Shown: positions 8,706-16,999 of the stretch, one piece after another | Layout of the letters: each line of letters opens with the position of its first letter | Numbering within the stretch: position 1 is the first letter of the stretch | From: Streptomyces sulfonofaciens | GTDB taxonomy: Bacteria; Actinomycetota; Actinomycetes; Streptomycetales; Streptomycetaceae | Direction: 5' to 3' | DNA: 64,000 bases | Assembly (NCBI RefSeq): GCF_014656295.1 | Contig: NZ_BNCD01000029.1 | Span: 28,062-92,061 of the forward strand | Program-made: the position numbers and the translations under genes | The notes under the pieces: model-generated | Seen by the model: only the letters and a program-made list of their open reading frames with translations | What the model was told of the DNA's origin: nothing | Database searches by the model: none

Positions 8706-9203
8706 ATGTCCGACGGTTCACGCACAACGCCCGCAGGGGCCGGGGCGGAGGACGATCCGCTCCGCCTCGACCTCCACCTCTGTTTCGATCTGCAGAACGC
8801 CTCCCGAGCCTTCGGGGACGTCTACCGCAGGGTGCTGCGCGACACCGGGCTGACCTATCCCCAGTACCTTGTGATGATCACCCTGTGGGAGCACGAGGAG
8901 CTGCCGGTCAAGCGCATATCGCAACTCCTCCGGCTCGACTCGGGCACCCTCTCCCCGCTGCTGAAGCGCATGGAGTTGGCGGGCCTGCTGACCCGGACCC
9001 GCAGTGCCGCCGACGAACGCTCCGTCATCGTGCGGCCGACCGCGGCCGGCAGCGCGCTGCGGGAGAAGGCGAAGGGCGTCCCCGCGCAGATCCACGCGGC
9101 GGCCGGCCTGTCGCCGCAGGAGGCGTCGGCCCTCCAGCGGGCCCTGAGGAAGCTCGCCGCCTCCCTCGACACCTCCCTCGACGCCTCGGGGCCGCGTCCC
9201 TGA
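8706..9203 (+). CDS. OhrR-type MarR-family redox-sensing regulator
   Basis: 165-aa winged-helix DNA-binding protein. The N-terminal sequence LHLCFDLQNASRAF carries Cys26 in the position of the peroxide-reactive cysteine of OhrR. Tyr40 and Tyr51 (in LTYPQYLV) have the same spacing from it as the two sensing tyrosines of Bacillus OhrR. The recognition helix lies in ISQLLRLDSGTLSPLLKRME, followed by the wing RSAADERSV. Usually OhrR controls the peroxidase gene ohr, but no ohr is visible here and the neighbour is a secreted alpha/beta hydrolase. The shared palindrome suggests it represses that gene and itself. Confidence 0.88.
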   Translation: MSDGSRTTPAGAGAEDDPLRLDLHLCFDLQNASRAFGDVYRRVLRDTGLTYPQYLVMITLWEHEELPVKRISQLLRLDSGTLSPLLKRMELAGLLTRTRSAADERSVIVRPTAAGSALREKAKGVPAQIHAAAGLSPQEASALQRALRKLAASLDTSLDASGPRP

Positions 9204-9272
9204 GCCCGCCGCCACCCGCCGCCTGCGACCGGCCCGTCACCTTGACCCGCACCGGGTCCGAGGGTGCCGGAT

Positions 9273-9300
9273 TTGCTAAGAATGCACGATTTCCTACCAT
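9273..9300 (+). promoter_or_regulatory. Candidate sigma-70-type promoter for the SpoIIE-domain gene
   Basis: TTGCTA, 16-bp spacer, TACCAT. A transcript would begin near 9307, which argues against starts at or before that point for the following gene. Confidence 0.4.
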
Positions 9301-9429
9301 AGGGTGCATAGATCTGCGGTCCATGGATCGGCGTCCACAGGTCCCCGACTCACGGGTCCACGGCCCAGGGCTCCGCGGCTCATGGCTCCGCGGCAGCAGC
9401 CGGACACCGAGCCCAGGGCGGTGACCAGC

Positions 9430-12327
9430 GTGAGTGTCGGGCAGGACGGTGGCCCGCACGAGCAGTTCGAGACGGCGGGGGCGGATCGGCTGCGCGTACT
9501 CGCCGCCATGGAGGACGAGCAGGACACCACGGACGTCCTGCTGGCGGCGCTGCACCACGCCGCGGTCGAGTTCGGCGCGCTGGGCGGCATGGCCCACCTG
9601 GACTGGACCGAGACCGTCCCCAGCTTGCGTCTGGTGCGCAGCAGCGGGCTGCCCGGTTCCTTCACCCGGCCGTGGCGGGTGATCTCCCCGACCGGCTCGG
9701 CCGCGCCCGCCAGGGTCTACCAGGACGGCGGATACCTGTGGCTCCCGCAGGTCGCACCGCCCGAGTACGCCTTCGCCCATATCCCGGGCGTCTCCCGGCT
9801 CACGGGTGTGCCCGAGGGGACCGGCATCGCCGCGGTGGCTCTGCCCGGGCCCGGCGGCCCGATCGGCGCACTGTCCCTGTTGACGTCGCCCTCGTCGGCG
9901 GAACCCGACGGCCGGCAGCGGGCCTTCCTCGGGGACGTGGCCCGCTGGGCGGCGGGGCAACTGCGGACGACGCCCCCGGATCCGGACAACGTGCCCACCG
10001 CCCTGCTGGAGCCGGACCCGGGCCGGGCGCAGGGGGCGGGCACCGCGCCGATGGGCACATGGGACTGGAACGTGCGCACCGGTGACCTCGCCATCGACGA
10101 CATGCTGCTGAAAGAGGTGGGAGTCGCCCCGGAGAACTTCGACGGACGGATCGAGACCTGGGCGAGCTGGGTCCATCCGGACGACCTGCCCTGGCTGGCG
10201 CACCTGGCACAGCAGGCGTTCCACTCGCCCGATCCGGTGGAGTTCGACCTGCGGCTGCGCCGCGGCGACGGCGGATACGGCTGGGTGCGCAACCGCCGCC
10301 AGATGATCCTGGGGGACGACGGGGAGCCGTCCCATGTGGTCGGCACCGTGTGGGACATCACCCGGATGCACAACGCCACCGAGTCCGTCAGCCGGGCGCT
10401 GCGGGACATGAGCGACGGTTTCCTGTTCGTGGACGAGCAGTGGCGGGTCGCGTTCGCCAACATCACGGCCGAGCGGCTGCTCGGGTTCCCCTCCGACCTG
10501 GTCGGCAGCGTGCTGTGGGACCTCGCGTCGAACCTGCGCGTGGTGGAGGAACTGCGGGCCCGGTGCCACCAGGCCGTGGCGGAGGGCCGCCCGAACTCCT
10601 TCGACGCACCGTGCACCGTCCCCGGCGGCGGCGAGTGGTACAACTTCCGTCTGATCCCCGTGCCCGACGGGGGCCTGGCCCTGTACACCACCGACATCAC
10701 CGACCGGCGCCAGCGCGAGGCGGCGAGGCAGTCCGCGGACGCCCGGTCCGCCCTGATCGGCGGTCTGACGCGCCGGCTGGCGGAAGCCGTCACGGTCGAC
10801 GACGTGGTCGCGGCGGTGGCGGACAGCGTGCTGCCCGCGTTCGGCGCCACCGGACTGATCGTCTCCGCCCTGGAGGGGGACCGGTTCAGGATGGTGGGCT
10901 GTGTCGGCTATCCGGAGGCGTTCCGCGCACGTGTCCGCGAGCTGTCGATCGCCCCCTCCCCGTCCCTGATGCAGTCGCTGTGCTCGCGCACGCCGCGCTA
11001 TCAGCAGACGACCGAGGAGTACGCCTTCCTCCACCCCGAGCTGGGCGAGCTGGCGTCCCTCGCCGGCAAGCAGGCACGGGTGACCCTGCCGCTGGTCGCC
11101 TCGGACCGCGACATCGGCATGGTCGTCATCTCCTTCGACGAGGCGCGGCGCTTCGACGACGACGACCGGACGCTGCTGACGGCGCTGAGCGGGCTGATCG
11201 CGCAGGGGCTGGACCGGGCCGGCCTGTACGACGACGCCACCACCCGGGCCCGATCGCTCCAGCGCGCCCTGCTGCCCCACGGGCTGCCCTCGCTTCCCGC
11301 GGTCACCAGCGCCGCCCGTTACGTGCCCGCCGGGGCCGCCACGGAGGTGGGCGGCGACTGGTACGACATCATCCCGCTCTCCGCCGACCGGGTGGCGCTG
11401 GTGGTCGGCGACGTGATGAGCCACGGTATGCCCGAGGCCGCCACCATGGGCCGGTTGCGCACCGCGGCCCGCACGCTGTCCGACCTCGAACTGCCTCCCG
11501 ACGAACTGCTCGCCCGCCTCGGCGACCTCGTCGCGGAGGAGGGCGAGGACAGCTTCACCACCTGCCTGTACGGCGTCTACGACCCGGTCGCCGGCCTCTT
11601 CAGCTACGCCAGCGCCGGCCACCCCTCCCCCGCCGTCGTGCTCGCCGACGGCACCGTCACGTTCCCCACCGACGTCCCCGACCCCCCGCTCGGCGTGGCC
11701 GCACCGCCCTTCAGCACCGTCGAGCGCCACCTCCCGCGGGGCAGCCTGCTCGCGCTGTACACCGACGGCCTCGTCGAGTCCGGCGAGCGCGACATCGGCG
11801 ACGGCATGACCACCCTGGCCGGCATCCTGGGCCCCGGCAGGACCGAGGACCTGGAAACCCTGTGCGACAAGGTGATGGACGTCCTGCTCCCCGGCGGCGC
11901 CCCCGCCGACGACGCGGCCCTGCTCCTCACCCGCCCCCGGCGGCTGGCGTCCGAGGACGTCGCCGTCTGGCGGCTGCCGGAGGACCCGATAGCCGCCGGC
12001 CTGGCCCGCGAGCACGTCCGCAGGCAGCTCGGCGCCTGGCACCTGGAGGAGCTGGGGACCACCACCGAGCTCATCGCCAGCGAACTGGTGGGCAACGTCA
12101 TCCGCCATGCCACGGGACCCATCCAGCTCCGGCTGCTGCACAGCCGCACCCTCATCTGCGAGGTGTCGGACAGCAGCCTGACCACCCCGCACATCCGGCA
12201 CCCCTCGCTGGTCGACGAGGGCGGCCGGGGCCTGCAACTGGTGGCCGCGGTGGCCCAGCGCTGGGGCACCCGGCCCACCGCCACCGGCAAGTGCATCTGG
12301 ACCGAGCAGGCGATCGCCGGGAACTGA
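9430..12327 (+). CDS. Multi-sensor PP2C (SpoIIE/RsbU-type) phosphatase with C-terminal RsbW-like ATPase domain
   Basis: A Streptomyces-style partner-switching signalling protein of about 965 aa. In order: GAF (about 20-180), PAS_3 (about 200-310, GTWDWNVRTGDLAIDD...WVHPDDLPW), a second PAS (about 320-430, MSDGFLFVDEQWRVAFANITAERLLGFP), a second GAF (about 445-600), a SpoIIE-type phosphatase (GGDWYDIIPL, VGDVMSHG, LYTDGLVE) and a HATPase_c domain (ELVGNVIRHA, GGRGLQLV). It should dephosphorylate an anti-anti-sigma factor and may also act on it as a kinase. The GTG at 9430 has AGGGCGG 8 nt upstream; ATG 9382 and GTG 9421 are alternatives. No cognate anti-sigma pair is encoded nearby. Confidence 0.88.
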   Translation: MSVGQDGGPHEQFETAGADRLRVLAAMEDEQDTTDVLLAALHHAAVEFGALGGMAHLDWTETVPSLRLVRSSGLPGSFTRPWRVISPTGSAAPARVYQDGGYLWLPQVAPPEYAFAHIPGVSRLTGVPEGTGIAAVALPGPGGPIGALSLLTSPSSAEPDGRQRAFLGDVARWAAGQLRTTPPDPDNVPTALLEPDPGRAQGAGTAPMGTWDWNVRTGDLAIDDMLLKEVGVAPENFDGRIETWASWVHPDDLPWLAHLAQQAFHSPDPVEFDLRLRRGDGGYGWVRNRRQMILGDDGEPSHVVGTVWDITRMHNATESVSRALRDMSDGFLFVDEQWRVAFANITAERLLGFPSDLVGSVLWDLASNLRVVEELRARCHQAVAEGRPNSFDAPCTVPGGGEWYNFRLIPVPDGGLALYTTDITDRRQREAARQSADARSALIGGLTRRLAEAVTVDDVVAAVADSVLPAFGATGLIVSALEGDRFRMVGCVGYPEAFRARVRELSIAPSPSLMQSLCSRTPRYQQTTEEYAFLHPELGELASLAGKQARVTLPLVASDRDIGMVVISFDEARRFDDDDRTLLTALSGLIAQGLDRAGLYDDATTRARSLQRALLPHGLPSLPAVTSAARYVPAGAATEVGGDWYDIIPLSADRVALVVGDVMSHGMPEAATMGRLRTAARTLSDLELPPDELLARLGDLVAEEGEDSFTTCLYGVYDPVAGLFSYASAGHPSPAVVLADGTVTFPTDVPDPPLGVAAPPFSTVERHLPRGSLLALYTDGLVESGERDIGDGMTTLAGILGPGRTEDLETLCDKVMDVLLPGGAPADDAALLLTRPRRLASEDVAVWRLPEDPIAAGLAREHVRRQLGAWHLEELGTTTELIASELVGNVIRHATGPIQLRLLHSRTLICEVSDSSLTTPHIRHPSLVDEGGRGLQLVAAVAQRWGTRPTATGKCIWTEQAIAGN

Positions 12328-12336
12328 GCCGGGCCC

Positions 12337-12355
12337 GCGCACCGCGGCGGTGCGC
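12337..12355. terminator. Hairpin between convergent genes
   Basis: Perfect 8-bp arms GCGCACCG / CGGTGCGC with a 3-nt loop, ten bases after the SpoIIE-domain stop. It probably serves both convergent genes. Confidence 0.5.
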
Positions 12356-12423
12356 CGCCCGGGGTGTCGCCGACGAGCCAGGGCAGGCCCGGTTCGGCAG
12401 ACCGCCCGGTGCGTTCGCCCCGT

Positions 12424-13161
12424 TCAGGAGCCGGCCTCGTCCAGGAGGTACGGGCCGTTGTTGCGGGGGTCGTTCACGTCCGTCGTGACGGGGCGGGCCG
12501 CCAGGTCGCCGTCCGCGGGCCGGGTGAGCAGGGCGCGCAGGGCGTCCGGGTCCTCCCGGAGCGGATCGAGCCAGGCGTCGTAGCGGTCCGGGGCCAGGGC
12601 GAGCGGCATGCGGGGATGGAGCCGGCCGGCCTCGTCGGTGGCCTCGGTGGTGATGATCGTGCAGGTCATCAGCCAGGCGGCCGGGTCGTCGTCGTTCTCC
12701 ACCGCCGGATCGCGCCAGTACTCGTACAGGCCGGCGAACGCCATGACCTGCCCGTCGACGGGGTGGACGAGGTACGGCCGCCTGCGTTCACCGCCGCTGC
12801 CCCGCCCCTCCGTCCGCGGCGCCCATTCGTAGAAGCCGTCGGCGGGGAGCAGGCAGCGGCGCCTGGCGAAGGCGCGGCGGTAGGCGGGCTTCTCGGACAC
12901 CGTCTCCACCCGTGCGTTGATCATCCGAGCGCCGATCTTCCGGTCCTTCGCCCAGGAGGGCACCAGGCCCCATCGCAGCGGTCGCAGTTGCCTGCGCGGA
13001 AAGTCCCCGCCGCCACGTGGGGCGCGCTCCAGTACGGCGTACACGTCGTCGGTGGGGGCGACGTTCCAGCTCGGTGCCAGTGCCTCGGCGGGCCGGTCGG
13101 TGACGCCGAAGAGCCGGGCCAGGTCCTGCGGACTGCGGGTGGAGACATAGCGGCCGCACAT
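12424..13161 (-). CDS. SOS-response-associated peptidase (SRAP; YedK/HMCES-like)
   Basis: 245-aa abasic-site shield protein. After removal of Met1, Cys2 of MCGRYVS forms a thiazolidine crosslink to abasic sites in single-stranded DNA. Other family landmarks are present: WNVAPTD, RWGLVPSWAKD, INARVETVSEKPAYR, the active-site glutamate in DGFYEW and the histidine in HPRMPLALAP. The start is fixed by the invariant MCGR. The gene diverges from a metallo-hydrolase across a 162-bp gap containing a perfect 15-bp inverted repeat. No recA, dnaE2 or imuB homolog lies beside it. Confidence 0.95.
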   Translation of the reverse strand: MCGRYVSTRSPQDLARLFGVTDRPAEALAPSWNVAPTDDVYAVLERAPRGGGDFPRRQLRPLRWGLVPSWAKDRKIGARMINARVETVSEKPAYRRAFARRRCLLPADGFYEWAPRTEGRGSGGERRRPYLVHPVDGQVMAFAGLYEYWRDPAVENDDDPAAWLMTCTIITTEATDEAGRLHPRMPLALAPDRYDAWLDPLREDPDALRALLTRPADGDLAARPVTTDVNDPRNNGPYLLDEAGS

Positions 13162-13205
13162 ACGGCCACTGTGCCACGGCGGCCCCCGGAGCGGCGGGCC
13201 CGGCG

Positions 13206-13241
13206 GGCGGGCAGCGGCTGTGGCGGCAGCCGCTGCCCGCC
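13206..13241. repeat. Perfect 15-bp inverted repeat between divergent genes
   Basis: Arms GGCGGGCAGCGGCTG and CAGCCGCTGCCCGCC match exactly around a 6-nt loop. It lies between two divergent start codons, so it is not a normal terminator position. It could act in the 5' leader of either transcript or as a protein-binding site. Confidence 0.75.
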
Positions 13242-13323
13242 GGCCGGGGCGGCCAGGTGTGACGGGGCCGCGCCGGGTCACTCGAAGACGGGCCGGGAGG
13301 AGGGCGAACGAAGGGAGCCGGCC

Positions 13324-14187
13324 ATGCCGAGCACACCGCCCGAGGGGGCCGCGCCGCGCACACCGCCCGAGGGGGCCGCGGAGATCCTGTTCATCGGTAA
13401 CGCCACGCTGCTGATCCGTTACGGGGAGCTGACACTGCTGACCGACCCGAACTTCCTCCACCGCGGGCAGCTCGCCCACCTCGGCTACGGGCTCCTCTCG
13501 CGCCGGCTGACCGAACCCGCCCTCGACGCGGCCGACCTGCCGCACGCGGACCTGGACGCGGTCGTACTGTCCCACCTGCACGGCGACCACTTCGACCGGG
13601 TGGCCCGGCGCGCCCTGGACCGGGGCCTGCCGTTCGTGACGACGCCCCACGCGTCCCGCTTCCTGCGGGGCCTGTACGGCTTCCGCCGCGCCGTGGGCCT
13701 GCACACCTGGCAGAGCCACACCCTGCTCCGCGGCGACTCGCTCGTGCGCGTCACCTCGCTGCCCGGCCGCCACGCACCCGGGCCGGCGCGTGCGCTGCTG
13801 CCGCCGGTGATGGGCAGCCTGCTGGAGTTCGGCGACCGTTCGGGCGGGATCCGGCTGGTCGTCTATCTGACGGGCGACACCCTCATGTACGACGGGCTGC
13901 GCGAGATCGCGCGGCGCCATCCCGACATCCACCTGGCGGTCCTGCACCTGGGCGGGACCACCCTGCCCGGCGGCATGGTGGTCACCATGGACGCCGGACA
14001 GGGCGCCGACCTGCTCGAACTGATCCGGCCCCGCCGGGCGCTGCCGGTCCATCACGACGACTACACCGTCTTCCGCTCCCCGCTTCGCGACTTCCTCACC
14101 GAGCTCGGCCGGCGCGGGCTCGACGACCGTGTGCTGCGGTGTGCCCCGGGCGAACGGGTGGCGGTCACCGCCGACCGCGTACTCTGA
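13324..14187 (+). CDS. MBL-fold metal-dependent hydrolase
   Basis: 287-aa metallo-beta-lactamase-fold protein of the UlaG/RomA-like group. The metal motif is HLHGDHFD near residue 81; earlier landmarks are IGNATLLIRYGELTLLTDPNF, and later ones are LTGDTLMYDG and PVHHDDYTVF, giving the expected second metal aspartate and histidine. The N-terminus has a duplicated TPPEGAAPR segment from a 27-bp in-frame repeat. The ATG follows an AGGGAG ribosome-binding sequence. Members cleave phosphodiester, lactone or acyl substrates; the substrate here is unknown. Divergent from the SRAP gene. Confidence 0.87.
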   Translation: MPSTPPEGAAPRTPPEGAAEILFIGNATLLIRYGELTLLTDPNFLHRGQLAHLGYGLLSRRLTEPALDAADLPHADLDAVVLSHLHGDHFDRVARRALDRGLPFVTTPHASRFLRGLYGFRRAVGLHTWQSHTLLRGDSLVRVTSLPGRHAPGPARALLPPVMGSLLEFGDRSGGIRLVVYLTGDTLMYDGLREIARRHPDIHLAVLHLGGTTLPGGMVVTMDAGQGADLLELIRPRRALPVHHDDYTVFRSPLRDFLTELGRRGLDDRVLRCAPGERVAVTADRVL

Positions 14188-14395
14188 GCCTTTCCCCCGC
14201 CGGTGGTACCCACCGCGCGCGGACCGTTCACTCCGGAGCCCGGGGCCGGCGCACTCCGGACGAGGCCGGAACGCGGCTCCTGACGACACGTGCCGCACAC
14301 GCTCCAGACCGAGGAGAAGGGGGCTTCTCAGGTAAGAACCCCACGATCACCCGACACTGACCTCTACAACACATACGACCGAATTGGGGACACCG

Positions 14396-14635
14396 ATGGA
14401 TACTTTCGACCCTGCCGCGGAGGACTGCGAGATGCCTTCCCCCGCGCTCGCCCTGATCGCCTTACTCACCGCGGCGGAGACCACCGCTGCGGAAGACCCG
14501 AGTGCCGAGGGTGAGGCCGCCTTCACACTCACGGACACCCCCGAAGGCCGGCAGGCCCTCGCGCGCGACCGACCGGAGAACGACCCGCCGCAACAGGCGG
14601 GCCCAGTGGCCGACCAGGAGGACGACGGCACCTGA
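14396..14635 (+). CDS. Small acidic hypothetical protein with a TTA codon
   Basis: A 79-aa frame beginning MDTFDPAAEDCEMPSP with GGGGA about 6 nt ahead of the ATG. The central part LALIALLTAAETTAAED is helical and weakly hydrophobic; the C-terminus is polar and acidic (PVADQEDDGT). It has no recognised domain. One leucine (14462-14464) is TTA, the rare codon read by the bldA tRNA in Streptomyces, so expression may be restricted to differentiating cultures. It stands alone between the MBL gene and a convergent operon. It could be a small regulator or a peptide precursor; nothing nearby decides this. Confidence 0.5.
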   Translation: MDTFDPAAEDCEMPSPALALIALLTAAETTAAEDPSAEGEAAFTLTDTPEGRQALARDRPENDPPQQAGPVADQEDDGT

Positions 14636-14698
14636 CCGCCGGCGGCCGACGGTGCGCACGCCCGCGCGGTGGCCGCCGAGTCGTCCGCGCTCGCGAAC

Positions 14699-15178
14699 TC
14701 AGCCCACAGCGGCCGAGTCCCACCGGTCGCCCACCTTCAGGGGTGCCACCGGTTCGGCATCGCGCAGGCGAACCGTCAGCTTGGCGCTGGGCACGCGGAG
14801 CGGGTCGTACCACAGCGCCGTCCACTCGCGGTCGAAGGCGGCCCGCCAGGCCGCCGTGTCGGCGGGGTCCAGGCCCCGGTCGCGCAGGACGGCCTCGACG
14901 GAGTCCCTGGCCGCGCGCTCGGCGAAGGGGAAGTTTCGGCGCTCGGTCACCGACAGGTCGCAGACGACCTCCCCCGCCCTGCCGGGAGCGCTGAGCGAGT
15001 CGGTGCGGCGAGCGGCCGAGGGCGCGCCCGCCGCACGGTCGAGGCCGTCGGCGAGGAGGCGCAGTGCGAAGACCGCGCTCTCCGGTACGTCACCGGCATC
15101 CGGGTGCACCGCCACCACGCGGAGCGCGATCCTCGCGCCGTCGGCCTCCTCGACCCGTGCGTTCCACAGACTCGACAT
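14699..15178 (-). CDS. Hypothetical protein downstream of the DUF4157 gene
   Basis: 159 aa, no recognised domain. It begins MSSLWNARVEEADGARIALRV and looks globular and soluble, with alternating beta and helical patterns and no signal or membrane segment. It lies 60 bp downstream of the DUF4157 gene on the same strand and is likely co-transcribed. Small orphan proteins directly after toxin-like genes are often immunity proteins; that is inference from position only. Confidence 0.6.
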   Translation of the reverse strand: MSSLWNARVEEADGARIALRVVAVHPDAGDVPESAVFALRLLADGLDRAAGAPSAARRTDSLSAPGRAGEVVCDLSVTERRNFPFAERAARDSVEAVLRDRGLDPADTAAWRAAFDREWTALWYDPLRVPSAKLTVRLRDAEPVAPLKVGDRWDSAAVG

Positions 15179-15238
15179 CCGCTGCTCCTCGCCTTTCGTG
15201 CCCGGGCAAACGGTACGGATCCGCTGCGGCGCCCTCTT

Positions 15239-16915
15239 TCACAGGATCAGCAGTCCGGCCTCGATGGTGAGGCAGAGCGAGTCCAGCGCTTCGAATCCGC
15301 CCGTCCTGCCGGTGATACGGTCGGCGAATGCCGTGGCCCCCTCCTGCGCGGCGGCCCTCGCGTTCACCCGGGGCGGTGAGAAGGGGAACGACCAGAACGC
15401 CTGGTCGAGTCTTTCCGCCGTCACGCCCGCGGTTCCCACCTGGGCCATGAACGCCTGGTGGCGGCTGCCGCCGGTGGCGATGCTGTGCAGGAACCCGACG
15501 TCGTCCTGGTCCCAGATCTTCTGGCTCCGGGAGAGCCCGGTGTACGAGACCAACGTCTCAAGGGTCACGTTGCGGAGCTGGGTGGGGACCCGGGTGTCCA
15601 CCGGCTGCGCATCCCTGAAGTCGAATCTCGCGCCGTCGTGCGCTCCGGCCGTCCAGCCACTGGCGGGGTCGTACAGCTTGTGGACGATGTCGAGGCTGGA
15701 CGGGAACGCGTGGGCGGAACTCAGTTGCAGGGCACTGGCGTTGACGGGGGCGGGCCAGTTGTAGTTCACGCCGGCGGAGAAGTAGACGTACGTCCCGGGA
15801 GAGGCGGCGGCCTTGAGCACGTCGGACTTGAGGTCCTTCTCGATGCTCCGCTCGTAGGTCTGGTTGTCGGATCCGGAAGCCGGCACCAGGTTGCCCTTGA
15901 CGCCCTCACCGCCCGCCTTCTCGTTGACCAGGTGGAAGCGGACCCACCGGCTGGTCAGGTTCAGGGAGCGGATGTAGTCGTAGCCGGGCGGGTCCTCGCC
16001 GACCTGGGTGCCGACCAGGGAACCGTCGGTGAGGATCTCGGACCGCACGGCCCGCCCCTGGCCGTCCCTCGGCCTGGCGCGGTCGGGGGCGGCCGGGGCC
16101 GCCGTGTGGTTCAGGACGCGCTGGACGGATCCCCCGGCGGCGGCCCGTGCCGGTACGGCCTGTCTCCCGGCGGTTCCGGCCGTGCCTGCCGTGCCTGCCG
16201 TACCTGCGGTCCTGGCTGCGCCGGCTGTCCCGGTTGCCCCCGATACCCCTGCCGTGCCTGCCGGTCCGCGTGCGCCCGCGTGCAGCGGAGCCCGCATGAC
16301 ACGCGTTGCGTTGGCTTCGGCCTCGCGCTCGAACCGGTCCGAGGGGTCGGAGACCCTGACCCCCGAGCCGTTGTCGGTGCCGGCCACCGGGCCCGACCGC
16401 TGCTGGATGACGTGGGTGAGTTCGTGGGCCAGGGTGTGCCTGTCGGCTCCGCCGTCGCCGATGACGACATGGCTGCCGAAGGTGTAGGCGCGGGCACCCA
16501 CCTCTGCCGCCGAGGCCCTCGCGGCGGCGTCGTCGTGGACGCGGACATCGGAGAAGTCCGCACCGAGACGGGCCTCCATCTCGCCGCGAGTGGCGTCGTC
16601 GAGGCGCCGACCGCCGCTGCGCAGGACCTCGTGGACGGTGGAGCGCTGTACGGGGGCCTCGGCGGTGGCCCGGTGGCCGCGGCCGCCGGGCCGGTACTGC
16701 TCCCGCGCCCCGGGGTGTCCGGCCCTGCGGAGCATCCGGACGACGACGGCGTTGCCCACCGAACTCTGAAGGGCAAGCAGCCCGGGGAGCGGCGTCCCGC
16801 TCCCGCCCGCGGATCTGCGGGCAGGCGCGCGACCGCTGCCGGGCTCCTGCTGCCTGGCTCTGTCCTGCTCGCGCAAGGGGGCCTCCTCCACACCGGGATG
16901 CAACTCCTCCTGCAC
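15239..16915 (-). CDS. DUF4157 (eCIS-core) protein with possible C-terminal effector domain
   Basis: 558 aa. After a disordered basic N-terminus, the eCIS-core/DUF4157 domain (about 90-200) carries VHEVLRSGGRRLD, LGADFSDVRVHDD and the zinc-peptidase helix HTLAHELTHVIQQRSG. Then comes a collagen-like Gly/Ala/Thr repeat (about 212-250) acting as a linker. The C-terminal 280 residues contain WVRFHLVNEKAGGEGVKGNLVPASGSDNQ, which recalls the HLxN...GxxxNLxP pattern of His-Me-type nuclease toxins, but essential residues cannot be verified by eye. No contractile sheath or tube genes are present. The ATG at 16915 lacks an obvious strong ribosome-binding site. Confidence 0.78.
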   Translation of the reverse strand: MQEELHPGVEEAPLREQDRARQQEPGSGRAPARRSAGGSGTPLPGLLALQSSVGNAVVVRMLRRAGHPGAREQYRPGGRGHRATAEAPVQRSTVHEVLRSGGRRLDDATRGEMEARLGADFSDVRVHDDAAARASAAEVGARAYTFGSHVVIGDGGADRHTLAHELTHVIQQRSGPVAGTDNGSGVRVSDPSDRFEREAEANATRVMRAPLHAGARGPAGTAGVSGATGTAGAARTAGTAGTAGTAGTAGRQAVPARAAAGGSVQRVLNHTAAPAAPDRARPRDGQGRAVRSEILTDGSLVGTQVGEDPPGYDYIRSLNLTSRWVRFHLVNEKAGGEGVKGNLVPASGSDNQTYERSIEKDLKSDVLKAAASPGTYVYFSAGVNYNWPAPVNASALQLSSAHAFPSSLDIVHKLYDPASGWTAGAHDGARFDFRDAQPVDTRVPTQLRNVTLETLVSYTGLSRSQKIWDQDDVGFLHSIATGGSRHQAFMAQVGTAGVTAERLDQAFWSFPFSPPRVNARAAAQEGATAFADRITGRTGGFEALDSLCLTIEAGLLIL

Positions 16916-16999
16916 CTGGATACGCGAAGGGCCCCCGCGGGGGACAGGTACGCGAGGGCAGTGTGCACTGCTCGAAAGGGCAGTGCGGGGCGCGGCGGC

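Noticed and set aside
9025..12342. A 1100-codon open frame on the minus strand opposite the SpoIIE-domain gene
   Set aside because: Composition is low-complexity (Gly, Arg, Gln, Val) with no domain; the plus-strand product has six coherent domains. High third-position GC keeps the antisense frame open.
15239..16915. A contractile injection system locus
   Set aside because: Only the DUF4157 protein is present; no sheath, tube, baseplate or AAA ATPase genes were found on either side.
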